A stretch of DNA of 13,269 nucleotides, taken from Rhodospirillaceae bacterium UBA6608. Lineage in GTDB: Bacteria; Pseudomonadota; Alphaproteobacteria; Rhodospirillales_A; Casp-alpha2. The DNA lies in the NCBI GenBank assembly GCA_002433335.1, contig DJHY01000116.1, forward strand, positions 1-13,269. Direction: 5' to 3'. Below are positions 7,552-13,269 of this stretch, piece by piece. The stretch's first letter is position 1, and every line of letters starts with the position of its first letter. The notes beneath the pieces are model-generated. The model saw only the letters and a list, made by a program, of their open reading frames with translations. It did no database searches and was not told where the DNA came from. A program made the position numbers and the translations under genes.

Positions 7552-8835
7552 ATGGCCGAAGACCGCGCGCATTCCGCCCGGCCCTTCGTGGCTGGGGTGA
7601 ACCATCGGACCAGTTCGCTCGGCCTGCGCGATCAGATGTTCCTGGAAGAGGACGCCGTGGTCGCCGCGCTGGCAGCGTTGCGTGACGCGGGCCTGACGGA
7701 ATCGGTGCTGCTGTCGACCTGTGATCGGGTCGAGGTCGTGGGCGCTGATCCGGATCCGGAACGCGCCGCGGAAAAAGCCCTGGCCGTTCTGGCTGAGCAG
7801 GCCCAGGTTCCCCTGACCGATGTCACCGCCCAAGCAAACGTGGCGTTCGACGAAGCGGCTGTCCTGCACCTGTTCAATATCGCGGCGTCACTGGCCAGTC
7901 TGGTCATCGGCGAGCCGCAGGTCCTGGGGCAGGTTAAGGCCGCCCACCGCATGGCCAAGGACGCGGGCATGCCCGCCGGTGTGATCGATGCCTTGTTCCA
8001 GGCGGCATATGGCGCGGCCAAACGGGTGCGGACGGAAACCGGGATCGGCGAGGGGCCGGTCTCCATCGCCGCAGTCGCGACGATGCTGGTGCATGACCTG
8101 CATGGCGATTTGGGCGGGGTGTCGGCGCTGTTGATCGGCGCTGGCGACATGGGCGAGATGGTCGCCGAGGATATGATCGGCGAAGGCCTGAACAACCTGA
8201 CGGTGATCCACCCGCGCGAACGCCGCGCGCGGCGCACGGCCCGGGTGCTGGGCTGCAACTTCGATGCGTTCGAAAACCTGTCGTCGTTGGTGCCGCAGAC
8301 CGACGTGGTCATCGCGGCCTTGGGTGGCGGCGGGCGGATCGTCGGCAAGGATTTGGTCGCGGCGGCGCTGAAAGCGCGGCGGCGGCGGCCCATTCTGGTC
8401 GTCGATACGGCGGTGCCGGGTGATGTCGATCCGGCGGTGCACGATCTATCGGACGCCTATGTCTACGACTTCGGGGATCTGGAGCGTATCGCCATGGAAG
8501 GCTTGGTCGGGCGCGGGGCCGAGGCCCAGGCGGCGCGGCGGGTCGTCGATGAGGAAGTCGCGGCCTTTTTGTCCGGGCAGCGCGCCCGGGATGCGGGCCC
8601 GCTGGTCACGGACTTGCGCCGTTATTTCGAGGATCAGCGCGCCCTGGCCCTGATTGAAGCGGGCGGCGATGCCGAAAAGGCGACGCACCTGCTGGTCGGA
8701 CGATTGCTGCATGGGCCGTCGACGCGGCTGCGCCGTGCCGCGGCCGAGGCGAACTTGGACCTTGCTTCGGCCGAACGTCTGTTGGCCCATTTGTTTCAAC
8801 CGGATGCCCCCGGTGACGAGGAGACCGAGAAGTGA
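7552..8835 (+). CDS. hemA: Glutamyl-tRNA reductase (C5-pathway HemA)
   Basis: GluTR reduces the glutamate of Glu-tRNA(Glu) with NADPH to glutamate-1-semialdehyde, which HemL converts to 5-aminolevulinate, the tetrapyrrole precursor. The catalytic domain shows [15 protein letters not shown] and [10 protein letters not shown] with nucleophile Cys57. His106 in [20 protein letters not shown] corresponds to E. coli His99. [20 protein letters not shown] follows, then the NADPH domain with [10 protein letters not shown] (196-201) and [12 protein letters not shown], and a C-terminal dimerisation domain with [19 protein letters not shown]. The start ATG has GAGGGAG 4 bp upstream. The 427 residues fit the family. 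Several usual signature residues differ: CDR for CNR, HPRER for the NRT segment, AAL for SST, and VPGD for VPRD. The dimerisation domain looks about 10 residues short. The stop overlaps prfA by 4 bp. A GluTR is unusual for an alphaproteobacterium; activity is likely but not certain. Confidence 0.88.
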   Translation: MAEDRAHSARPFVAGVNHRTSSLGLRDQMFLEEDAVVAALAALRDAGLTESVLLSTCDRVEVVGADPDPERAAEKALAVLAEQAQVPLTDVTAQANVAFDEAAVLHLFNIAASLASLVIGEPQVLGQVKAAHRMAKDAGMPAGVIDALFQAAYGAAKRVRTETGIGEGPVSIAAVATMLVHDLHGDLGGVSALLIGAGDMGEMVAEDMIGEGLNNLTVIHPRERRARRTARVLGCNFDAFENLSSLVPQTDVVIAALGGGGRIVGKDLVAAALKARRRRPILVVDTAVPGDVDPAVHDLSDAYVYDFGDLERIAMEGLVGRGAEAQAARRVVDEEVAAFLSGQRARDAGPLVTDLRRYFEDQRALALIEAGGDAEKATHLLVGRLLHGPSTRLRRAAAEANLDLASAERLLAHLFQPDAPGDEETEK

Positions 8836-9902
8836 GCCTGAACGAAAACCTGGACAAGGTGCTGACCCGCTACAAAGAGCTGGAAGCTCTGATGTCTGAC
8901 GGCAGCGCCAGCGGCGACAAGATCGCCAAGCTGGGTAAGGAGTATTCCGACTTGGGGCCGGTGGTCGCGGCGGTCAACGAATTCCGCAAGGCCCAGGCCG
9001 ATGCCCAGGGCATGGCCGACATGTTGGCCGATCCGTCGACCGACCCGGATATGCGCGAACTTGCCGAAGACGAGTTTCAGGAGCTGAAGGACCGCCTGCC
9101 GGAATTGGAGCGCAAGGTTCAGGTCTTGCTGCTACCCAAGGACGAGGCCGACGAGAAGAACGCGATCCTGGAAGTTCGCGCCGGAACGGGCGGGGACGAA
9201 GCCGCCCTGTTCGCCGCTGATCTGTTCCGTATGTATCAACGTTATGCCGAAACCCATGGTTGGCGGTTCGAAGTCATGAGCGTCAACGAAACCGGGATCG
9301 GCGGGTACAAGGAAGCCATCGCGACGATTTCCGGCACGGACGTGTTCGCGCGGTTGAAGTTCGAATCCGGCGTCCATCGGGTGCAACGTATCCCGGTTAC
9401 GGAATCGGGTGGGCGGATTCATACCTCGGCGGCGACCGTCGCGGTCATGCCCGAGGCCGAGGAAGTGGATGTTGCCATCGACGACAAGGACCTGCGGATC
9501 GACGTGTTCCGCGCCTCGGGGCCGGGCGGGCAGTCGGTCAACACGACCGACTCGGCGGTGCGTATCACCCACCTGCCGACGGGGATCGTGGTCAGCCAAC
9601 AGGATGAAAAATCCCAGCACAAGAACAAGACCAAGGCGATGAAGGTGCTGCGCGCGCGCCTGTATGAACGCGAACGCCAAATCCGCGACGACGCCCGCGC
9701 CGCCCAGCGCAAGGGACAGGTCGGCTCCGGCGACCGGTCGGAACGTATCCGTACCTACAACTTCCCGCAGGGTCGCGTCACGGACCACCGTATCAACCTG
9801 ACCCTGCACAAGCTGGATCGGGTGATGGACGGCGAACTGGACGAGTTGATGGATGCGCTGATCACCGAGGATCAGGCCGAACGTCTGTCCGAAATGGTGT
9901 GA
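8832..9902 (+). CDS. prfA: Peptide chain release factor 1
   Basis: RF1 recognises UAG and UAA stop codons and triggers peptide release from the ribosome. The 356-residue protein has the coiled N-terminal domain 1 and the codon-recognition motif PVT (188-190) in [15 protein letters not shown]. The catalytic GGQ loop (232-234) sits in [18 protein letters not shown], followed by the conserved [19 protein letters not shown]-x-T rather than SPF identifies RF1 and not RF2. The start is GTG 8832, whose last two bases begin the hemA stop (GTGA overlap), indicating translational coupling. Its own stop overlaps the prmC start in the same way. Gln234 is the expected methylation target of PrmC, encoded next. 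Confidence 0.97.
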   Translation: MSLNENLDKVLTRYKELEALMSDGSASGDKIAKLGKEYSDLGPVVAAVNEFRKAQADAQGMADMLADPSTDPDMRELAEDEFQELKDRLPELERKVQVLLLPKDEADEKNAILEVRAGTGGDEAALFAADLFRMYQRYAETHGWRFEVMSVNETGIGGYKEAIATISGTDVFARLKFESGVHRVQRIPVTESGGRIHTSAATVAVMPEAEEVDVAIDDKDLRIDVFRASGPGGQSVNTTDSAVRITHLPTGIVVSQQDEKSQHKNKTKAMKVLRARLYERERQIRDDARAAQRKGQVGSGDRSERIRTYNFPQGRVTDHRINLTLHKLDRVMDGELDELMDALITEDQAERLSEMV

Positions 9903-10795
9903 CGGTCGTGACCGCGCCGGCCCCCAGCCGTCACGCGCCCGGGTCCCTGGGCTATGCCGTCGATCAAGCGGCGGCGCGCCTGACGGCGGCGGGAGTGGAG
10001 ACGGCGCGCCTGGATGCCCGTGTCTTGGCGGCGCATGCCCTGGGGCGTGACGGGTCGTTCGTGCTTACCCATCCGGAAACGGTTCTGAGCCCTGAACAAG
10101 ACAAGGCGGTGGCCGCGTTGATCGACCGCCGCTGCGCGCGCGAGCCGGTGTCGCGCATTCTGGGCGAGCGGGAATTCTGGTCCATGCCCTTCACGGTTAC
10201 GGCGGCGACGCTGTCGCCCCGCCCGGATACGGAAACGCTGGTCGAAGACGCCGTGGCGCGGTTACGCGATGCAGGGCGAGGTGACGCGCCGTTGCGGGTG
10301 CTCGACCTGGGTACGGGCACGGGCTGTCTGTTGCTGGCGGTGTTGTCGGAATTGCCCAACGCCCAAGGTCTGGGGATCGACATCAGCGATGCGGCCGTGG
10401 CCGTGGCGACCCAAAATGCTCGGCGGCTAGGCTTGGAAAACCAGGCGCGCTTTCAAGTCGGCGATTGGGCGGCGGGGCTGGACGGTCCGTTCGACCTGAT
10501 CCTGTCGAACCCGCCCTATATCGCCGAGGGTGACGGCCCTGACCTGGATCCCGAGGTGCGGGAATTCGATCCTCCCGCGGCATTGTACGCCGGTGGGCGC
10601 GGCCTGGACGCCTATGCCGCGATTGCGCCCCAGGCGGCCCGTCTACTGGCGACGGGGGGATTCGTGATTGTCGAACTAGGGCAGGGGCAAGAGGCCGAAG
10701 TCGTCGAGATTTTCCGAAATTCCGGCCTGAAACATGATGGCACAACGGCCGATTTGGCCGGAATTCCGCGGTCTTTGTGCTGCCGCTCCGAATAG
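9899..10795 (+). CDS. prmC: PrmC, release factor glutamine N5-methyltransferase
   Basis: PrmC (HemK) uses S-adenosylmethionine to methylate the GGQ glutamine of RF1 and RF2, raising termination efficiency. The 298-residue protein has an N-terminal helical release-factor-binding domain (about 1-90), then [12 protein letters not shown]. The SAM-binding motif [20 protein letters not shown] and acidic VLGIDIS-type segment follow, and the catalytic NPPY is at 204-207 in [12 protein letters not shown]. It ends [13 protein letters not shown]. The start GTG 9899 overlaps the prfA stop (GTGA); GTG 9908 is a possible alternative three codons on. Directly following its substrate gene is the widespread arrangement. 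The old name hemK reflects its position near hemA, not a haem role. No hairpin with T-run follows the stop. Confidence 0.96.
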   Translation: MTVVTAPAPSRHAPGSLGYAVDQAAARLTAAGVETARLDARVLAAHALGRDGSFVLTHPETVLSPEQDKAVAALIDRRCAREPVSRILGEREFWSMPFTVTAATLSPRPDTETLVEDAVARLRDAGRGDAPLRVLDLGTGTGCLLLAVLSELPNAQGLGIDISDAAVAVATQNARRLGLENQARFQVGDWAAGLDGPFDLILSNPPYIAEGDGPDLDPEVREFDPPAALYAGGRGLDAYAAIAPQAARLLATGGFVIVELGQGQEAEVVEIFRNSGLKHDGTTADLAGIPRSLCCRSE

Positions 10796-11144
10796 CGGAT
10801 GAACCTACAAAAAATTGTTGGAAATAGGGGGGAACCAGTCTAGGGTGCCTTTGGTGGTTGTAAGGCCACTTGGGCGGATCGTCCCGTGTGACGCGTCCTC
10901 GACATCCGGAAATCTAGAGAAATTCGGAACCAGGTCGCGGCACCGGACAGGCCCCCCGGGATTTCCCAGAGCAAAGTGACGTGCGTCTCCATCGGGTAGC
11001 GAGGCGGTCGTTCTTTGAACAGCCGATACGGCGAGCGGGCGTGGTTTGTCCGATTTCCGTGGCGGGTGGGGGTGCCCCGTAATCGGGCCTTGCCCGGATG
11101 GGAAAAACTCCCAGCAGCCCGCTAACAAACGTGTTGCAAGGACA
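10796..11144 (+). other. Non-coding interval and leader upstream of the DUF4167 gene
   Basis: These 349 bp hold no convincing protein gene on either strand and no RNA family I recognise. An A-run (about 10809-10814) follows the prmC stop, but no terminator hairpin does. A 6-bp stem TCCGGA / TTCGGA (10905-10910 with 10923-10928) and two adjacent hairpins near the 3' end are visible. No good sigma-70 promoter was found, although the length suggests one lies here. The interval may hold a promoter, a structured leader or a small RNA. Confidence 0.45.
11083..11113 (+). promoter_or_regulatory. Two adjacent hairpins just upstream of the DUF4167 gene
   Basis: TCGGGC-CTT-GCCCGG (11083-11097) forms a 6-bp stem including one U-G pair. 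TGGGA-AAAAC-TCCCA (11099-11113) forms a perfect 5-bp stem with an A-rich 5-base loop. They are one base apart and end about 24 bp before the Shine-Dalgarno AAGGA (11138-11142). No T-run follows. They could be elements of a regulated leader; function is unknown. Confidence 0.35.
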
Positions 11145-11774
11145 ATGAACAAGAACTCCAACAACAGACGGTCGCGCGGTCGGGGCGGCAATAAGCGCCA
11201 CGGCAACGTTCGCAATCAAACCTTCGAAAGCAATGGTCCCGGCGTTAAAGTCCGGGGCACGGCGCAGCAGGTTCTGGACAAGTATCTGGCTTTGGCCCGC
11301 GACGCATCGTCGTCCGGCGACCGGATCATGGCGGAAAGCTACTTTCAGTTCGCAGAGCACTATTTCCGTCTGCTGAACACGGATGAGCAGCGCAACGCCG
11401 AACGCAACGGCCAGAACAACCGTCGTGGCAATGGTCGCGATCGCATGGATACGCCGGGCAGCGCCGAAGGCGGTCCCGAAGATCTGATGTCGCATGACGA
11501 CTATGACGATGATTCGGATGGCGACGGTGACGACGAGGATTCGGGTGCCGAAGTGACCCACGTGGGTCAGGAAAGCGCCGCCGATCAGGTTGAAACCGCC
11601 GCGGAACAGCCGAAAGAGCAGAAAGAGGCGAAGCCGGCCCGCGCGCCGCGCACCCGCCGCAAGAAAGCTCCCGAGGCGCAGCAGGCGGAATTGCCGATGG
11701 ACGCACAGGCCCAGCCGGACGTTCAGCCCGCCCCGCAGCCGGAACAAGCCGTCGAGACCGACGCCGCTGATTGA
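11145..11774 (+). CDS. DUF4167 domain protein, probable RNA-binding, function unknown
   Basis: The 209-residue protein starts with an Arg/Gly/Asn-rich basic tail (NNRRSRGRGGNKRHGN). The DUF4167 core follows at about residues 22-80: QTFESNGPGVKVRGTAQQVL and LARDASSSGDRIMAESYFQF, ending AEHYFRLLN. DUF4167 is an alphaproteobacterial family without an established function that I know of. A second basic patch (NNRRGNGRDR, 91-100) leads to a strongly acidic Asp/Glu tract at about 117-136. Then come a basic stretch (RAPRTRRKKAP, 166-176) and a Pro/Gln/Glu-rich tail. It looks mostly disordered outside the core and has no signal peptide or membrane helix. The basic tail suggests RNA or nucleic-acid binding (inference). 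ATG 11145 with AAGGA at 11138-11142 was chosen over an in-frame upstream GTG (11046), whose extra residues do not resemble the family. Position after prmC and near clpB is, from memory, typical in alphaproteobacteria. Confidence 0.85.
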   Translation: MNKNSNNRRSRGRGGNKRHGNVRNQTFESNGPGVKVRGTAQQVLDKYLALARDASSSGDRIMAESYFQFAEHYFRLLNTDEQRNAERNGQNNRRGNGRDRMDTPGSAEGGPEDLMSHDDYDDDSDGDGDDEDSGAEVTHVGQESAADQVETAAEQPKEQKEAKPARAPRTRRKKAPEAQQAELPMDAQAQPDVQPAPQPEQAVETDAAD

Positions 11775-11791
11775 CTGCCTGAATTCCTCAA

Positions 11792-11810
11792 GCGCGACGT
11801 CTGATCGCGC
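11792..11810. terminator. Possible bidirectional terminator between convergent genes
   Basis: GCGCGA (11792-11797) and TCGCGC (11805-11810) form a perfect 6-bp stem with a 7-base loop in the 48-bp gap between the converging DUF4167 and MOSC genes. On the plus strand a mildly T-rich CGTCTTCAAGATTT follows. No T-run of the classical kind occurs on either side, so strength is doubtful. Confidence 0.4.
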
Positions 11811-11822
11811 CGTCTTCAAGAT

Positions 11823-12587
11823 TTAAAGAGGCGAGAGGGACTCTCCGACGGCAACGCGGCCCGGCTTCGTCACGCGGACGAACACGCCCAAATCGATATG
11901 GCCGAACCCGGCTTGTAGGAACTTGACGATATTCAGGTCGCGTTCCGCCGTGTCGGGATTGACGTTCACGGCGGCGCAGCGGTCGATACGTTCCATGACC
12001 TCTGCTTCCGCGCCGCCCAGGGAAACGGTCTTGCCGATCCAATCGAACTCGCTCCACGGCTCGATCCCGTCGATATAGATATTGGCGCGGAATCGCCGGT
12101 GATCGACGGGCGCCTTGACGACCCGCTCCAAGTCGCGGATCGACGCCAGGTTGATGACCGATACCACCGGCTTCGGTTGATCGGTCAGGCGGTCCCCGGC
12201 ATTGGCCTCGACCACGCGGGGATGGCCCCGGGTTTCATCCTTCATATAGGCGGTGAAGAATTCTTCGATCAGGGTGCGCCCGATGCGGTCGGTGATCTTG
12301 CCGCGGGTCAGGCGCCGTCCTTGGCGGGAAATGGTCAGGACCCCGGTCGCTTGATCGAAGGTGCTGTCCAGCGTCGCCAGTTTTTCGTTTTTCACCAAGG
12401 CCAGGAAATTACGCTTGGGCATCCATTCCAGGTGATGCCCGCCGCTGATCGGCGTTGAGCCCAGGGCAATGGCGAAACGCCGGTCGCCGGGCAAATAGTC
12501 GTCGGCGGTCAAATCGACGGCGTCGAGCGTCTCGGGGGACAGCCCTTTCACCGGATAGCGGTAGATATGTGTGATCTCGGCAGCCAT
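11823..12587 (-). CDS. MOSC-domain protein (YcbX/mARC-like, possible molybdenum-cofactor sulfurated-ligand protein)
   Basis: The 254-residue protein opens with a MOSC N-terminal beta-barrel domain (ITHIYRYPVKGLSPETLDAV, then YLPGDRRFAI). The MOSC domain proper follows, with RFRANIYIDG (from about 165) and MERIDRCAAVNVNPDTAERD. Cys204 in RCAAVNVNPDT is at the position that binds the molybdenum in MOSC and mARC-type reductases of N-hydroxylated compounds, such as E. coli YcbX. YcbX also carries a C-terminal ferredoxin domain, which is absent here, so an electron donor would have to come from another protein. No signal peptide; probably cytoplasmic. ATG 12587 was chosen because the conserved sequence begins right after it; upstream GGGCGG is only a weak ribosome site. 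It lies opposite to its neighbours, converging with the DUF4167 gene and diverging from clpB, so it is a separate unit. The substrate is unknown. Confidence 0.85.
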   Translation of the reverse strand: MAAEITHIYRYPVKGLSPETLDAVDLTADDYLPGDRRFAIALGSTPISGGHHLEWMPKRNFLALVKNEKLATLDSTFDQATGVLTISRQGRRLTRGKITDRIGRTLIEEFFTAYMKDETRGHPRVVEANAGDRLTDQPKPVVSVINLASIRDLERVVKAPVDHRRFRANIYIDGIEPWSEFDWIGKTVSLGGAEAEVMERIDRCAAVNVNPDTAERDLNIVKFLQAGFGHIDLGVFVRVTKPGRVAVGESLSPL

Positions 12588-12633
12588 GGGCCGCCCAAGG
12601 TCCGCTGTTGAAGGCCCAGTGTCAACGTTTGAA

Positions 12634-12639
12634 ATTATC
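12634..12639 (-). promoter_or_regulatory. Possible -10 box for the MOSC gene
   Basis: Read on the minus strand, GATAAT (five of six matches to TATAAT) lies 46 bp upstream of the MOSC start in the 179-bp divergent interval. The expected -35 position reads GTCGGC, a poor match, so this is a weak call. Confidence 0.2.
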
Positions 12640-12699
12640 TTCTCGGATGCAATTGCGCCGACAGGTCAATAACCCTATTTGACATGCAGGTAATGTATT

Positions 12700-12729
12700 C
12701 TTGAGATCGACGAAGGGTTTGCCGATTAT
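12700..12729 (+). promoter_or_regulatory. Candidate RpoH (heat-shock sigma-32) promoter of clpB
   Basis: CTTGAG (12700-12705) is followed by CCGATTAT (12722-12729), with 18 bp between the CTTG core and CCGAT. This resembles the alphaproteobacterial RpoH pattern CTTG-N17/18-CYTATNT, with two mismatches in the -10 part. It would start transcription about 30 bp before clpB, a classical RpoH target. A TTGACA (12679-12684) lies nearby, but its matching -10 (TGAGAT) is poor. No CIRCE element (HrcA site) is visible. Confidence 0.45.
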
Positions 12730-12766
12730 CGGGGGCCTGTCGTCTTGTCGCCAAAGTGAGGGACAG

Positions 12767-13269
12767 ATGGAATTTGAAAAGTTCACCGAGCGTGCGCGCG
12801 GCTTCATTCAGAGCGCTCAAACGCTTGCCATTCGCGAAAGCCACCAACAGTTCACGCCGCTTCACCTGTTGAAGGTGCTGCTCGACGATAAGGAAGGCTT
12901 GGCGGCTTCCCTGATCGATGCGGGCGGCGGCAACGGACAGCGCGCCCTGCGCCTGACCGAAGGCGAATTGAAGCGCCTGCCCAAGGTCGAAGGCAGCAAT
13001 GTCCAGGTCTACCTGGCGTCGGAAACGGCCAAGCTGTTCGACCAGGCCCAGCAGATCGCCGACAAAGCCGGCGACAGCTTCGTTACTGTTGAAATGCTGC
13101 TGCTGGCCATGGCCATGGCCGAAGGTACGGACGCCTGCAAAATCCTGAAGGAAGCAGGCATCACCCCGCAAGACCTGAACACCGCGATCAAGGATTTCCG
13201 CAAAGGCCGCGCCGCCAATTCCGCCAATGCCGAAGACCAGTACGACGCGCTGAAGAAATACGCCCGCGA
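12767..13269 (+). CDS. clpB: ClpB disaggregase, N-terminal part (3' end outside window)
   Basis: ClpB is a hexameric AAA+ chaperone that, with DnaK, threads proteins out of heat-induced aggregates. The first 167 residues are in the window. They hold the N-terminal Clp-N domain with its two repeats (about 15-50 with FTPLHLLKVLLDDKEG, and 90-125 with VTVEMLLLAMAMAEGT). The ClpB-typical linker FRKGRAANSANAEDQYDALKKYAR follows, leading to the first ATPase domain, whose Walker motifs lie beyond the end. The start ATG 12767 is preceded by GAGGGA (12758-12763). The frame is intact and the gene is cut only by the window edge. A heat-shock promoter is proposed upstream. Confidence 0.96.
   Translation, partial: MEFEKFTERARGFIQSAQTLAIRESHQQFTPLHLLKVLLDDKEGLAASLIDAGGGNGQRALRLTEGELKRLPKVEGSNVQVYLASETAKLFDQAQQIADKAGDSFVTVEMLLLAMAMAEGTDACKILKEAGITPQDLNTAIKDFRKGRAANSANAEDQYDALKKYAR

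Noticed and set aside
4925..7869. Very long minus-strand open frames (466 and 550 codons) opposite ispG, hisS and hemA
   Set aside because: They lie antisense to genes with full family signatures, their translations show no recognisable domain, and such frames are expected on the opposite strand of GC-rich codons.
11046..11144. Upstream GTG start for the DUF4167 gene (33 extra residues)
   Set aside because: The DUF4167 family starts with a short basic Arg/Asn tail, matched from ATG 11145; the extra part overlaps the hairpins and lacks a ribosome site.
10805..11215. 136-codon minus-strand frame covering the gap between prmC and the DUF4167 gene
   Set aside because: It starts inside the DUF4167 coding region, has no family resemblance and no convincing ribosome site; kept as non-coding.
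12588..12766. CIRCE (HrcA) element upstream of clpB
   Set aside because: The TTAGCACTC / GAGTGCTAA inverted repeat is not present.

Overview
The window is a GC-rich stretch of core bacterial chromosome. It best fits an alphaproteobacterium, most likely near the Rhodospirillales. The evidence is the gene set and its order (lysC, ptsP, rodZ, ispG, hisS, prfA, prmC, a DUF4167 gene, clpB), DUF4167 itself (a family I know from alphaproteobacteria), and a histidyl-tRNA synthetase with the canonical motif 2 loop. No phage, transposon, CRISPR array, tRNA or rRNA was recognised. The placement is inference, because no rRNA is present.

Layout. Bases 1-709 hold the 3' end of lysC (aspartokinase, two ACT domains). 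Bases 882-3260 hold ptsP, the GAF-containing enzyme I of the nitrogen phosphotransferase system. A 238-bp interval with a cluster of ATTC-type repeats and competing hairpins leads into rodZ (3499-4812), a membrane cell-shape protein with a long Pro/Thr/Glu/Ala linker. After a 172-bp interval with several inverted repeats comes a tight run: ispG, hisS, hemA (glutamyl-tRNA reductase), prfA (release factor 1) and prmC (release factor methyltransferase). Gaps there are 14 and 12 bp, followed by two 4-bp GTGA overlaps. A 349-bp non-coding stretch then precedes a DUF4167 gene (11145-11774). A MOSC-domain gene lies on the minus strand (11823-12587). The window ends in the first 167 codons of clpB, which is preceded by a plausible heat-shock promoter.

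How the genes relate. rodZ-ispG-hisS is also the order in E. coli, and hemA-prfA-prmC is the classical gammaproteobacterial operon, so the window joins two widely conserved blocks. PrmC methylates the GGQ glutamine of the release factor encoded directly upstream of it. IspG supplies isoprenoid precursors, HisRS charges tRNA-His, and HemA starts tetrapyrrole synthesis from Glu-tRNA(Glu).

The most notable point is hemA itself. Most studied alphaproteobacteria make 5-aminolevulinate with ALA synthase, yet this window carries a C5-pathway glutamyl-tRNA reductase with the catalytic Cys and His but several altered signature residues. I saw no clear undescribed multi-gene system. The other points worth checking are the structured leaders of rodZ and the DUF4167 gene.
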